Shown here: positions 1 to 8,805 of the stretch, piece by piece | How the letters are laid out: every line of letters begins with the position of its first letter | Numbering within the stretch: the first letter of the stretch is position 1 | Source: Rosenbergiella gaditana | GTDB lineage: Bacteria; Pseudomonadota; Gammaproteobacteria; Enterobacterales; Enterobacteriaceae | Length of the DNA: 64,000 nt | Assembly (NCBI RefSeq): GCF_018494065.1 | Contig: NZ_JABBFR010000009.1 | Location: 1 to 64,000, forward strand | Direction of reading: 5' to 3' | Made by a program: the position numbers and the translations under genes | The notes under the pieces: model-generated | What the model was told of the DNA's origin: nothing | What the model saw: the letters and a program-made list of their open reading frames with translations, nothing else | The model's database searches: none

Positions 1-76
1 GCGGGACTTGAACCCGCACAGCCTTACAGCCGAGGGATTTTAAATCCCTTGTGTCTACCGATTTCACCACCTGGGC
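1..76 (-). tRNA. leuZ: tRNA-Leu(UAA), 3' part cut by window edge
   Basis: The visible 76 bases are identical to the matching part of the complete tRNA-Leu at 207-293. The 5' end is at 76 and the last 11 bases, including CCA, lie outside the window. The anticodon loop reads TTTAAAA around anticodon TAA. It is the distal member of a Cys-Leu-Leu tRNA array. E. coli has a single leuZ after cysT, so this copy is an extra one. Confidence 0.93.
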
Positions 77-206
77 AAATTCTTTTTATCATTATCAAAA
101 CGGGATAATGATTTACTTCTGCGTTACCCAATAATGGTTAACTGTAAACTGATATCCGCGCTAGCGGTAATTCGACATTGCACACAGTGCTTAGTATTAA
201 TATCGA

Positions 207-293
207 TGGTGCCCAGGGCGGGACTTGAACCCGCACAGCCTTACAGCCGAGGGATTTTAAATCCCTTGTGTCTACCGATTTCACCACCTGGGC
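207..293 (-). tRNA. leuZ: tRNA-Leu(UAA)
   Basis: An 87-base class II tRNA with a long variable arm, CCA encoded in the DNA (TGG at 207-209 on the plus strand), acceptor stem GCCCAGG/CCTGGGC and anticodon TAA. It lies 6 bases after tRNA-Cys, so both are probably processed from one transcript. Order and length match E. coli cysT-leuZ. Confidence 0.97.
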
Positions 294-299
294 AGAATT

Positions 300-373
300 T
301 GGAGGCGCGTCCCGGAGTCGAACCGAGGTACACGGATTTGCAATCCGCTGCATAGCCACTCTGCCAACGCGCC
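300..373 (-). tRNA. cysT: tRNA-Cys(GCA)
   Basis: A 74-base tRNA with acceptor stem GGCGCGT, anticodon GCA, a GGTTCGA T-loop and encoded CCA. It is the first gene of the array. In E. coli a tRNA-Gly (glyW) precedes it, but none is visible between here and pgsA. Confidence 0.97.
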
Positions 374-473
374 TTAATTCTTATACTTGCCTAAAACAAG
401 TAAACTTCTTCAGCTAGAACTAACTTCTTGTTTTTCAAAGTGTTAATTCATATCCCTGTTCGGAATGGTGGCT

Positions 474-502
474 ATTATGGACTGTCTTCTTAGGGTTGGC
501 AA
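474..502 (-). promoter_or_regulatory. Sigma-70 promoter of the Cys-Leu-Leu tRNA array
   Basis: On the minus strand, TTGCCA (497-502) and CATAAT (474-479) are separated by exactly 17 bases, about 100 bases before tRNA-Cys. Nine-base inverted arms (468-476 and 501-509) flank and overlap the two promoter hexamers. The promoter call rests on hexamer match and spacing; the role of the inverted repeat is unknown. Confidence 0.7.
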
Positions 503-584
503 TAGCCACAACCACTTTTTTTGGCATTTCAGTCTCGACCGTCTGAAAAAACATCATAATGCCGTATTGATAGACAAAAACTGC

Positions 585-1133
585 TTAAGAATTCATTAAA
601 TCGTTACTCGACGTCTTCAAATATTGAAACATCGACCAGAACGTTAAGATGGCAGCCACATATAATGCGATAATCCCAACAATAGTGAAGGCTTCGCTTG
701 GGCGCCAAAGAAGTGCCAACAGCGCAAACATTTGTGCACTGGTCTTGAATTTGCCAATCCACGAAACCGCTACACTACTCCGTTTACCAATTTCGGCCAT
801 CCATTCACGTAATGCTGAGATAATGATCTCTCGGGCAATCATGGTGGCAGCCGGTAATGTGATCCACCAACTATGAAAATGTTCAGTCACTAATACCAGT
901 GCAATCGCCACCAATACCTTATCAGCAACCGGGTCTAAGAAAGCCCCAAAAGCCGTGGTTTGTTTTAAGCGGCGAGCAAGAAAGCCATCAAACCAATCCG
1001 TCACTGCAGCAATGACAAAGAGTAGCGCCGTTACGGTGGGCCCCCAACTGAAAGGCAGATAAAAAGCAAGGACGAAGAATGGGATCAAAATCACGCGAAA
1101 AAACGTGAGATACGTCGGTATTGTAAATTGCAT
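585..1133 (-). CDS. pgsA: CDP-diacylglycerol--glycerol-3-phosphate 3-phosphatidyltransferase
   Basis: An inner-membrane enzyme that makes phosphatidylglycerophosphate from CDP-diacylglycerol and sn-glycerol-3-phosphate, the committed step to phosphatidylglycerol and cardiolipin. The 182-residue protein has several hydrophobic segments and the CDP-alcohol phosphotransferase motif as [10 protein letters not shown]...[10 protein letters not shown] near residues 45-70. The start at 1133 ([10 protein letters not shown]) matches the E. coli protein; the open frame extends 3 codons further through TTG codons that have no better support. It follows uvrC in the same direction with a gap of about 66 bases, as in E. 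coli, and is followed by tRNA genes. Confidence 0.97.
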   Translation of the reverse strand: MQFTIPTYLTFFRVILIPFFVLAFYLPFSWGPTVTALLFVIAAVTDWFDGFLARRLKQTTAFGAFLDPVADKVLVAIALVLVTEHFHSWWITLPAATMIAREIIISALREWMAEIGKRSSVAVSWIGKFKTSAQMFALLALLWRPSEAFTIVGIIALYVAAILTFWSMFQYLKTSSNDLMNS

Positions 1134-1199
1134 ATGCAACAAAGGCCTAGCAGTGAGAGCGAAGCCTTATGTTCCTACATTGTGCACCCTGTTTCAATG

Positions 1200-3032
1200 C
1201 TAGTGTTTGAGTGAATAGAATATTTTTTCTGCCAAACTAGAAGAAATACCTGGAACACTGGCTATTTCTTCAATTGAGGCATTTTTCAGCGGCTGTAATC
1301 CGCCCATATATTTCAACAGCTGCTGACGACGTTTCGGCCCAATCCCTTCTATATCTTCTAAAGCACTGGTTGATTTTACCTTTGCCCGTTTTTTACGGTG
1401 ACCCGCAATAGCATGATTATGGGACTCATCACGGATATGTTGGATAAGATGTAATGCAGGGTCATCCGCAGGCAGTGACATCCCTTCCCCTACCGGAAGT
1501 TTAAACAGTGTTTCGAGACCGGCTTTACGATCAGTTCCTTTTGCGACCCCTAACAATAAAGGTTTGGTTTTGTCCCAAGGAACATCCAGTTCAGCGAATA
1601 CCTCGATAGCCTGTGCTAACTGCCCTTTTCCCCCATCGATAATAATGAGATCCGGGATCTTTTCCGGCTCCAAAGGCTTACCATAACGGCGTTGTAATAC
1701 TTGTCGCATCGCCGCGTAATCATCGCCTGGAGTGATACCTTCGATATTAAATCGTCTGTACTCGGCACGAACGGGCCCCTGAGGGTCAAACACGACACAC
1801 GAGGCGATAGTCTGCTCACCCATTGTGTGGCTGATATCAAAACACTCCATTCGTTGCAGTGTTGAAAGCTGAAGATATTCGGTAAGCGCTTTAAAGCGTT
1901 GCGATAATGTAGAATATTGTGAACGCTTTGCGACTAACGCAGAAGTCGCATTGGTCCTAGCCAGTTTCAAATAGCGTGCTCTCTCGCCACGCGGTTGCGT
2001 TTGCAGCTGAATTTTCCGCCCCGCTAACGCCGATAAGGATTCGCTCAGCACCTCTTTTTCAGGCAAAGGGAAATCAAGAAGAATTTGGGTAGGTAGCGAG
2101 CGAGACTCACTGCCCTGTAAATAAAATTGTCCGACAAAGGTTTGCACCACCTCGGTCAACTCGGTGTCAGCAGGGACTTTCGGGAAATAACTCCGGCTAC
2201 CCAATACTTTGCCTTGGCGGATAAATAACACGTGGACACAGGCTAATCCTGCATCGTAGGCCACACTGATGGCATCGAGATCATCGCCTTGGTTGGAGAC
2301 GAACTGTTTCTCGGTCACGCGACGTACCGCTTGAATTTGATCCCTAAGTCTTCCCGCTTCTTCGAATTTTAAGGCCTGACTCGCCTGTTCCATTCTTGAG
2401 ACTAACTGACGCAGAACTTGATCATCTTTCCCAGAGAGGAATAGACGAACGTAGTCGGTCTGCAGTGTGTACTCTTCCTCGCTGACCAGGCCTTCAACAC
2501 AAGGGCCTAAGCAACGACCAATTTGGTATTGTAAACAGGGCCGAGTACGGTTGCGGTAAACACTGTTTTCACATTGGCGTATAGGAAAAATTTTCTGAAG
2601 GAGTATTAAGGTTTCTTTAACGGCGTAACCATTGGGGAAAGGGCCGTAATAGTCGCCTTTAGCCTGTTTAGCCCCACGATGCATCGCTAAACGAGGGTGT
2701 TTATCGCCACTGAGAAAAATAAAGGGATACGATTTATCATCGCGTAACAATACATTGTAGCGGGGTTGATAAAGCTTGATGTAATTATGCTCAAGCAGTA
2801 GCGCTTCGGTTTCGGTATGGGTAACGGTGACATCGATCTGAGCGATATTCGCCACTAAGGCTTCCGTTTTTCGACTGCCAACATTTTGACGAAAGTAGCT
2901 ACTCAGCCGTTTTCTGAGGTCTTTGGCTTTACCGACATAAATCACCTGTTGTTTGGCATCATACATACGATATACGCCAGGTTGGTGAGTTACATGTTTT
3001 AGAAATTCTTTTGCATCAAATCGTTCAGTCAC
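1200..3032 (-). CDS. uvrC: UvrABC excinuclease subunit C
   Basis: Makes the dual incisions 3' and 5' of bulky DNA lesions in nucleotide excision repair, acting with UvrA and UvrB. The 610 residues equal the E. coli length. They contain a GIY-YIG nuclease domain (GVYRMYD...[13 protein letters not shown], about 19-47), a cysteine cluster [13 protein letters not shown], a UVR domain that binds UvrB near residues 205-240, an RNase H-like endonuclease domain (DISHTMG) and C-terminal helix-hairpin-helix motifs ([13 protein letters not shown]). The start is GTG with a weak AGGA upstream, fixed by N-terminal similarity to E. coli. In E. coli uvrY lies directly upstream in the same operon. Here the upstream neighbour is divergent yecF, so uvrC must use its own promoter. 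Confidence 0.98.
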   Translation of the reverse strand: MTERFDAKEFLKHVTHQPGVYRMYDAKQQVIYVGKAKDLRKRLSSYFRQNVGSRKTEALVANIAQIDVTVTHTETEALLLEHNYIKLYQPRYNVLLRDDKSYPFIFLSGDKHPRLAMHRGAKQAKGDYYGPFPNGYAVKETLILLQKIFPIRQCENSVYRNRTRPCLQYQIGRCLGPCVEGLVSEEEYTLQTDYVRLFLSGKDDQVLRQLVSRMEQASQALKFEEAGRLRDQIQAVRRVTEKQFVSNQGDDLDAISVAYDAGLACVHVLFIRQGKVLGSRSYFPKVPADTELTEVVQTFVGQFYLQGSESRSLPTQILLDFPLPEKEVLSESLSALAGRKIQLQTQPRGERARYLKLARTNATSALVAKRSQYSTLSQRFKALTEYLQLSTLQRMECFDISHTMGEQTIASCVVFDPQGPVRAEYRRFNIEGITPGDDYAAMRQVLQRRYGKPLEPEKIPDLIIIDGGKGQLAQAIEVFAELDVPWDKTKPLLLGVAKGTDRKAGLETLFKLPVGEGMSLPADDPALHLIQHIRDESHNHAIAGHRKKRAKVKSTSALEDIEGIGPKRRQQLLKYMGGLQPLKNASIEEIASVPGISSSLAEKIFYSLKH

Positions 3033-3145
3033 GCCGCCGTCCTAAGTCTACTATTTGTCTGATATGGCTTAACGTTGCCTCACCTATTATGGCTCAGATA
3101 ACCGCTATCAGCTAGGTGCGCGGCTATATTGCAATAAAGTTATTG

Positions 3146-3154
3146 TGATATAAT
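3146..3154 (+). promoter_or_regulatory. Extended -10 promoter of yecF
   Basis: TGATATAAT is a perfect TATAAT preceded by the extended -10 TG, 35 bases before the yecF start. No good -35 lies at the usual spacing, which fits an extended -10 promoter. Confidence 0.55.
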
Positions 3155-3189
3155 CAGCCAAATTTATTTCATCTATTGGAGAAAACATA

Positions 3190-3411
3190 ATGAGCCAAGC
3201 AATCACGACTGCTCAAGATGTTGAAAGTTTGTCGAAAGAAGTGACCTGTATGAAGATGTTATTAGCCTGCATGCTGAAGTCTATGGGGCAAGTCGATGCA
3301 GGCAAAGCGATCCTGCGTATGGAGCGCCAACTTTCAACCTTGGAAGAAGGCGAAGATAAAGCCCAATTCTCAGCAACCCTGCAACAAATCAAAGCCGCCT
3401 ATCTTGCCTAA
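3190..3411 (+). CDS. yecF: DUF2594 family protein YecF
   Basis: A 73-residue, mostly helical cytosolic protein similar to E. coli YecF (DUF2594) along its whole length (for example MLKSMGQVDAGKAILRMERQL). Its function is unknown in the family. GGAGA precedes the ATG at good spacing, and a strong hairpin follows the stop, so it looks monocistronic. In E. coli it lies beside uvrY; here uvrY is missing and yecF is head-to-head with uvrC. Confidence 0.85.
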   Translation: MSQAITTAQDVESLSKEVTCMKMLLACMLKSMGQVDAGKAILRMERQLSTLEEGEDKAQFSATLQQIKAAYLA

Positions 3412-3420
3412 TGAATATTT

Positions 3421-3443
3421 ACCTCCTGTTTCAGGAGGTATTT
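3421..3443 (+). terminator. Terminator after yecF
   Basis: ACCTCCT/AGGAGGT stem (3421-3439) with a 5-base loop, followed by a short T stretch (ATTTTC), just after the yecF stop. Confidence 0.75.
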
Positions 3444-3585
3444 TCACCTCTCTTCACTTTTTTAGCCATATATGACAGCCAATCCCTCACCGCCTATTCT
3501 CAAAATGAAGCAGAGTATGTTACAAACCCATAGTACGTTCTAAAAATAACAATAACGATTGACTATCATCACAGGAAATTTTGTC

Positions 3586-4980
3586 ATGACGAATCTCACC
3601 GATCCCCAGCACCCTGAGAAGGGTACGGGTTCACTGAAACGCAGTTTGCATAACCGACATATTCAATTAATTGCGATTGGCGGAGCCATTGGTACCGGCT
3701 TGTTTATGGGTTCAGGTAAAACGATTAGCCTTGCCGGTCCTTCGATCATATTTGTCTATATGCTCATCGGCTTTATGCTCTTTTTTGTGATGCGCGCAAT
3801 GGGCGAATTATTGCTCGCTAATTTGGACTATAAATCTTTTAGTGATTTTGCTGCTGATTTACTCGGTCCTTGGGCCGGCTACTTTACGGGGTGGACCTAT
3901 TGGTTCTGTTGGGTAGTCACTGGCGTCGCCGATATTGTGGCGATCAGCGCCTATTTCCAATTTTGGTTCCCTGATTTCTCGGTCTGGTTAAGTGCCATCC
4001 TCTGTGTCGCGACCTTCCTTATCCTTAACATTGCCACCGTAAAATTGTTCGGTGAAATGGAGTTCTGGTTCGCGATCATCAAAATCATTGCTATCGTCAG
4101 TTTGATTATCGTTGGAATTGTGTTGGTCACGTCGCACTATGCGTTACCTAACGGCACTTACGCCTCCCTTAATAATATCTGGTCTCATGGTGGTATGTTT
4201 CCTAAAGGGATCTCGGGCTTTTTTGCGGGTTTCCAAATTGCAGTATTTGCTTTTGTGGGGATTGAGCTGGTCGGTACCGCTGCAGCAGAAACACATAATC
4301 CGCAAAAGGTGTTACCTAAAGCCATTAACTCCATTCCGCTTCGCATCATCATGTTTTACGTCTTAGCGCTATGTGTGATTATGGCGGTGACGCCTTGGAA
4401 CGAAATTGATCCCGCTCGCAGTCCTTTCGTTGCCATGTTCGTGTTGATTGGCCTTCCGGCAGCAGCGGGGATTGTGAACTTTGTTGTCTTGACCTCTGCA
4501 GCGTCATCAGCCAACAGTGGGATCTTCTCAACCAGTCGTATGTTATTTGGCCTGTCAGAACAGGGCGTCGCTTCACGATTATTCGGGAAATTATCTAAAC
4601 GTTCTGTTCCGGTTAATGGCTTACTTTTTTCGTGCTTATGTCTGTTTTTGGGCGTCGCATTAATCTATTTAATTCCGAACGTCATGACCGTTTTCACCTT
4701 AGTCACCACGGTTTCCGCGATACTGTTCATGTTTGTCTGGTCAATAATCCTCTGCTCTTATCTTGCTTATCGCAAAAAATTCCCAGAGAAGCACCTACGT
4801 TCATCGTTCAAGATGCCGGGTGGAGTAGTGATGTGCTGGGTGGTATTAGCCTTCTTTGCCTTTATTATTGTGCTATTAACCTTACAACCCGACACACGCC
4901 AAGCGCTTTGTGTTACGCCAATATGGTTTATTCTTCTAGCCATTGGCTGGTTTTTTAAACGTAAATCGATTCAGTCATAA
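3586..4980 (+). CDS. cycA: D-serine/D-alanine/glycine:H+ symporter, CycA-like
   Basis: An amino-acid/polyamine/organocation (AAP subfamily) permease importing glycine, D-alanine and D-serine across the inner membrane. The 464 residues show about 12 hydrophobic segments and the family N-terminal signature (IQLIAIGGAIGTGLFMGSGK). Similarity to E. coli CycA is near-continuous, including the WFCWVVTGVAD and TSAASSANSG stretches. The ATG at 3586 is preceded by AGGAA at good spacing; an upstream TTG at 3559 is less likely. It is a single gene between two hairpins. E. coli cycA is at a different chromosomal place, so the location is unusual. Substrate range is inferred from similarity. Confidence 0.88.
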   Translation: MTNLTDPQHPEKGTGSLKRSLHNRHIQLIAIGGAIGTGLFMGSGKTISLAGPSIIFVYMLIGFMLFFVMRAMGELLLANLDYKSFSDFAADLLGPWAGYFTGWTYWFCWVVTGVADIVAISAYFQFWFPDFSVWLSAILCVATFLILNIATVKLFGEMEFWFAIIKIIAIVSLIIVGIVLVTSHYALPNGTYASLNNIWSHGGMFPKGISGFFAGFQIAVFAFVGIELVGTAAAETHNPQKVLPKAINSIPLRIIMFYVLALCVIMAVTPWNEIDPARSPFVAMFVLIGLPAAAGIVNFVVLTSAASSANSGIFSTSRMLFGLSEQGVASRLFGKLSKRSVPVNGLLFSCLCLFLGVALIYLIPNVMTVFTLVTTVSAILFMFVWSIILCSYLAYRKKFPEKHLRSSFKMPGGVVMCWVVLAFFAFIIVLLTLQPDTRQALCVTPIWFILLAIGWFFKRKSIQS

Positions 4981-4990
4981 TCAATAAAAA

Positions 4991-5016
4991 AGACGGGCTT
5001 TATCGCCCGTCTATTC
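4991..5016. terminator. Bidirectional terminator between cycA and the DMT exporter
   Basis: AGACGGGC/GCCCGTCT stem (4991-4998 and 5005-5012) with A-rich sequence on the left and T-rich on the right, between two convergent genes. Confidence 0.8.
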
Positions 5017-5021
5017 TCACA

Positions 5022-5909
5022 CTACTGCTGTTTAGGCCGACGTTTAATTTTTAATTCACTGACTAAGACTCCAGCCACGATTAACGCCCCGCCAACTAGC
5101 GCTAAGCTCGGTAATACTTCCCCAGCAATACGTCCAAAAATTCCCGCCCAAACCGGTTCACCGGCATAAATCACGGTCGCACGTGTGGGTGAGATACTCT
5201 GTTGTGCCCAGTTCATGGTCAATTGAATAATCGCACTCATCAACCCTAATCCCGCCGCGCTGAGGATAACCGTTGGCGAGAAATGACTCACGGTTTCACC
5301 TGCAGGCACCATAAACAAAAACGAGAATAATGAGGCAGCAGCGAGTTGAATGATGGTGACACGTTTGGTATCCACCTGCCCTGCATAACCACTAATGAGA
5401 ATAATTTCCCCGGCAATCGCTAAGGTACTGAGTAACGTAACATACTCACCGATCCCCATGCCGTGTGAGGTTTCTCCCGAATTCCCTGACAGCAGGAGTA
5501 GCCCAACAAAGGCTAAGACAACGCCACACCAAGACATCAGACGCGGTGGGCGTTTAAGAAAAATCCATTGGAGTAACGGGACTAAAGGGACATACATCGC
5601 TGTCATAAAGGCCGATTGGCTACTGGAGATGGTCTGCATCCCCCAAGTTTGAAAGCTATAACCTATAGCGATACAAAACCCAATCAATATCCCGGCCTGT
5701 ACATCTTTCGCCGTCATTCCGGCCAGGCTTTGCCAAAATACCGCGGCTAACAGTAACGCAGCGACAGCAAAACGGACCCCCACAAAAAAGAAAGGGCTAG
5801 CGGTTTGCATTGCATGGTGAACAATTAAAAACGTCGCGCCCCATAACAGGGTAATGAGGATCAAGGTGGCTTCTTGCCGGGAGACTTTACATGTAACGGG
5901 CGATTTCAC
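5022..5909 (-). CDS. DMT superfamily (EamA-type) transporter
   Basis: A 295-residue inner-membrane protein with about ten hydrophobic segments arranged as two EamA repeats, ending in a positively charged tail (KIKRRPKQQ). Typical traits are the N-terminal LLWGATFLIVHHAM and a second-repeat RATVIYAGEPVWAGIFG. Family members export amino acids or other metabolites; the substrate here cannot be read from sequence. The start is GTG, supported by AAGGAGAG just upstream. It is convergent with cycA. An amino-acid exporter beside an importer is suggestive but no more. Confidence 0.8.
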   Translation of the reverse strand: MKSPVTCKVSRQEATLILITLLWGATFLIVHHAMQTASPFFFVGVRFAVAALLLAAVFWQSLAGMTAKDVQAGILIGFCIAIGYSFQTWGMQTISSSQSAFMTAMYVPLVPLLQWIFLKRPPRLMSWCGVVLAFVGLLLLSGNSGETSHGMGIGEYVTLLSTLAIAGEIILISGYAGQVDTKRVTIIQLAAASLFSFLFMVPAGETVSHFSPTVILSAAGLGLMSAIIQLTMNWAQQSISPTRATVIYAGEPVWAGIFGRIAGEVLPSLALVGGALIVAGVLVSELKIKRRPKQQ

Positions 5910-6054
5910 TGACTCTCCTTTTCACTCAGCAAATACAAAGTTTTAGAATAGGTTAACTGAGAAATAGTCTGACGTGGATCCCACTTGGTGAATCAAGGTC
6001 GGGTAATAACGGACAAAATAGCGATAGGTAATGATGTAGGTGACAGCAGAAATG

Positions 6055-6078
6055 CAAAAAACCAGCCTTAGGCTGGTT
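6055..6078 (-). terminator. Terminator after tRNA-Ser
   Basis: AACCAGCC/GGCTGGTT stem (6060-6067 and 6071-6078), followed on the minus strand by a T run, about 10 bases downstream of the tRNA 3' end. Confidence 0.85.
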
Positions 6079-6088
6079 TCTTAAAGAG

Positions 6089-6176
6089 TGGCGGAGGAGG
6101 AGAGATTCGAACTCTCGGATGGTTGCCCATCGGCGGTTTTCAAGACCGCTGCCTTCAGCCGCTCGGCCACCCCTCC
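6089..6176 (-). tRNA. serT: tRNA-Ser(UGA)
   Basis: An 88-base class II tRNA with long variable arm, anticodon TGA in the loop CTTGAAA, and encoded CCA (TGG at 6089-6091 on the plus strand). In E. coli serT also neighbours yccA. It marks the left end of the block syntenic with E. coli. Confidence 0.97.
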
Positions 6177-6188
6177 GCAATGAGGCGC

Positions 6189-6217
6189 ACTATAAACACT
6201 CCCCCAAAAATTGTAAA
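6189..6217 (-). promoter_or_regulatory. Sigma-70 promoter of tRNA-Ser
   Basis: On the minus strand TTTACA (6212-6217) and TATAGT (6189-6194) are separated by 17 bases, 12 bases before the tRNA 5' end. The G/C-rich discriminator GCGCC is typical of stringently controlled tRNA promoters. Confidence 0.75.
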
Positions 6218-6389
6218 TAGCGAAATGTACCGTTCGCTTGAAAAATAAGCAAAAAAGATCTTTGTGATGATAAAACCGGCAAAAAGTATCTTTTAACCGC
6301 ATAGGTGTGAGGTAAAGATGGGTAAAACCCCTTCAATCCTGACTGGGTTATGATTACTTTGTGCAAGTAAAAATAATAAAGGACTCATC

Positions 6390-7049
6390 ATGGAAAAAAT
6401 TATCACTTCTCGCAGTCAAAGCCATCCTTCAGCTTCGCACCACGTTTTACGCAACACCTACTTCTTACTTGGGTTGACACTCGCTTTCTCTGCGATGACA
6501 GCGGCTGCCAGTATCCTTCTCAACTTACCGGCACCAGGTTTTATCCTGACGTTAGTCGGCTTTTATGGCTTAATGTATCTGACACACCGCTTGGCTGATC
6601 GACCAATCGGTATCCTTGCTGCGTTTGCTTTCACCGGGTTCCTTGGCTATTGCCTAGGCCCTATTCTTAGTCGTTACTTAAGCACGGGGATGGGTGAGAC
6701 AATTGCTTTTGCCTTAGCCGGGACTGCCCTGGTCTTTTTCTGCTGTTCAGCTTATGTGCTCACCACACGACGTGATATGTCTTTCTTAAATGGCGTATTG
6801 ATAACGGGTTTCGTCGTACTTCTCGTCGCGGTTATCGCCAATATTTTTCTGCAACTCCCTGCTCTGCAGATGACGATTAGCGTCCTGTTTATTCTGTTTT
6901 CTTCCGCCGCTATCCTGTGGGAAACCAGTAATATTATTCAGGGTGGCGAGACAAATTATATTCGTGCCACGGTCAGCTTATACGTCTCGATTTATAATAT
7001 CTTTGTTAGCTTACTCAGCCTGTTGGGCTTTGCCTCGCGCAACGACTAA
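6390..7049 (+). CDS. yccA: BAX inhibitor-1 family membrane protein, FtsH modulator YccA
   Basis: An inner-membrane protein of 219 residues with seven hydrophobic segments. In E. coli YccA is a substrate and inhibitor of the FtsH membrane protease and protects SecY when translocation jams. Similarity to E. coli is strong throughout, with the conserved CCSAYVLTTRRDMSFL and ETSNIIQGGETNYIRA stretches. AAGGA precedes the ATG, and a terminator hairpin follows the stop at 7075. Confidence 0.95.
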   Translation: MEKIITSRSQSHPSASHHVLRNTYFLLGLTLAFSAMTAAASILLNLPAPGFILTLVGFYGLMYLTHRLADRPIGILAAFAFTGFLGYCLGPILSRYLSTGMGETIAFALAGTALVFFCCSAYVLTTRRDMSFLNGVLITGFVVLLVAVIANIFLQLPALQMTISVLFILFSSAAILWETSNIIQGGETNYIRATVSLYVSIYNIFVSLLSLLGFASRND

Positions 7050-7074
7050 CTCTGGTGATCATCAATAAGAGTTT

Positions 7075-7103
7075 AGCCTTTAGAAATAAAGGCTATTTTT
7101 TTG
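7075..7103 (+). terminator. Terminator after yccA
   Basis: AGCCTTTA/TAAAGGCT stem (7075-7094) with GAAA loop followed by a run of Ts. Confidence 0.85.
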
Positions 7104-7153
7104 GGTAAAAACCTTGATACCATCCCAACGATTGATTGATGAGATTTTTAACG

Positions 7154-7480
7154 ATGATTTTCGACAACAAAGAAATAGATACAGATAGCGAAGGATATCT
7201 AAAAAAGAGCAGTGATTGGAGTGAAGCGTTGGCCGAAGCTATTGCCACGCAAGAACAGATCACCCTCACCCCAGAACATTGGCAAGTTATCCTGTTCGTG
7301 AGAGATTTTTACAGCGAGTTTAATACTTCACCGGCAATCAGAATGCTAGTGAAAGCGATGGCAAAAAAGTATGGTGAGGAGAAAGGCAATAGCCGCTATT
7401 TATTCCGCCTTTTTCCCGAAGGCCCTGCTAAGCAGGCTACAAAAATCGCAGGATTGCCTAAGCCTGCTAAATGCTTATAG
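7154..7480 (+). CDS. tusE: Sulfurtransferase TusE (DsrC family)
   Basis: The last carrier in the sulfur relay TusA-TusBCD-TusE, passing persulfide sulfur to MnmA for 2-thiouridine in tRNA. The 108-residue protein keeps the DsrC-family C-terminus [14 protein letters not shown] with the active cysteine next to last. I chose MIFDNKEI at 7154 by alignment to the 109-residue E. coli protein; the frame stays open upstream (TTG 7136, ATG 7139). In E. coli the acylphosphatase gene yccX separates tusE from rlmI; here only about 77 bases separate them. Confidence 0.93.
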   Translation: MIFDNKEIDTDSEGYLKKSSDWSEALAEAIATQEQITLTPEHWQVILFVRDFYSEFNTSPAIRMLVKAMAKKYGEEKGNSRYLFRLFPEGPAKQATKIAGLPKPAKCL

Positions 7481-7557
7481 CGGAATAAACCTCCCCTGAT
7501 GACTGAACGTGCTGATCGACTGCACTCCTTTATATCACCCCTAACGTAAAGAATATT

Positions 7558-8748
7558 ATGACTGCACGAATTATCCTTGCAAAAGGACGCGAAAAATCAC
7601 TTCTTCGCAAACACCCTTGGATTTTTTCCGGGGCCATCAACAAAATGGAAGGCAAAGCAACGGCTGGTGAAACGGTTGATATCTGTGACTCAACCGGTCG
7701 TTGGTTAGCTAAAGCCGCGTTCTCTCCTTCCTCACAAATTCGTGCGCGAGTGTGGAGTTTTGACCCGACGGAAAATATCGATATCGATTTTTTCACTCGT
7801 AAGGTAGAACAAGCGCTCAAATTACGTACCTGGCTCGCCGAAAAAGATAATTTAGATAGTTATCGTTTGATTGCTGGGGAGTCCGATGGTTTGCCTGGCA
7901 TTACTATTGATAAATTCGGCCAGTTTCTGGTTTTACAATTGCTGTCAGCGGGCGCTGAATACCAACGCCCAGCCCTCATCACGGCGTTACAGCAACTTTT
8001 CCCGGATTGTCATTTATACGACCGCTCTGACGTTGCCGTAAGGAAGAAAGAAGGTCTTGAGCCAGTACAAGGCGTTATTTCTGGCGATACCCCACCCGCC
8101 CTATTACCGATAACTGAACATGGTATGAAGCTGTTGGTCGATATCCAACATGGCCATAAAACGGGTTACTACCTTGACCAACGTGATAGCCGTTTCGGCC
8201 TACGTCGTTATGCTCAAGATGCCGAAGTATTGAACTGCTTCTCCTACACGGGGGGATTTGCTGTTTCTGCGTTGATGGGCGGATGTAAGAAAGTCACGAG
8301 CGTAGATACCTCGCAAGAAGCATTGGATATTGCACGCCAGAATATAACGCTGAACCAACTCGATTTATCAAAAGCCGAATTCCTGCGTGATGATGTCTTC
8401 AAGTTGTTACGTCGCTACCGCGATGAAGGCCAAAGCTTCGATGTTATCGTGATGGACCCACCTAAATTTGTGGAAAATAAAAACCAACTGATGGGTGCCT
8501 GCCGCGGTTACAAAGATATTAATATGCTGGCCATGCAGTTATTACGTCCAGGCGGTTTCTTGCTGACTTTCTCATGTTCAGGACTCATGACCACCGACCT
8601 TTTTCAAAAGATTGTTGCGGATGCCGCTGTCGATGCCGGCAAAACAGCGCAATTTATTGAACAGTTCCGTCAAGCGGCTGATCACCCAGTAAGCAGTGCT
8701 TATCCTGAAGGATTGTATCTAAAAGGCTTTGTTTGCCAAGTCTACTGA
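7558..8748 (+). CDS. rlmI: 23S rRNA m5C1962 methyltransferase RlmI
   Basis: An S-adenosylmethionine-dependent enzyme that methylates C1962 of 23S rRNA. The 396 residues show an N-terminal PUA domain ([19 protein letters not shown]), an RlmI/K middle domain and a Rossmann methyltransferase domain with [19 protein letters not shown] as SAM-binding motif [11 protein letters not shown] as motif IV and the cysteine in [10 protein letters not shown]. Length and order match E. coli rlmI. Confidence 0.96.
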   Translation: MTARIILAKGREKSLLRKHPWIFSGAINKMEGKATAGETVDICDSTGRWLAKAAFSPSSQIRARVWSFDPTENIDIDFFTRKVEQALKLRTWLAEKDNLDSYRLIAGESDGLPGITIDKFGQFLVLQLLSAGAEYQRPALITALQQLFPDCHLYDRSDVAVRKKEGLEPVQGVISGDTPPALLPITEHGMKLLVDIQHGHKTGYYLDQRDSRFGLRRYAQDAEVLNCFSYTGGFAVSALMGGCKKVTSVDTSQEALDIARQNITLNQLDLSKAEFLRDDVFKLLRRYRDEGQSFDVIVMDPPKFVENKNQLMGACRGYKDINMLAMQLLRPGGFLLTFSCSGLMTTDLFQKIVADAAVDAGKTAQFIEQFRQAADHPVSSAYPEGLYLKGFVCQVY

Positions 8749-8805
8749 CTTGAAAAATACCTAACCGCCCCCAGATCTCCTTTCAATACACTGTTGGAGA
8801 CTATT

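Noticed and set aside
374..584. Possible remnant of tRNA-Gly between tRNA-Cys and pgsA
   Set aside because: No acceptor stem, T-loop or GCC anticodon arm could be read on either strand; only a promoter and an inverted repeat are seen.
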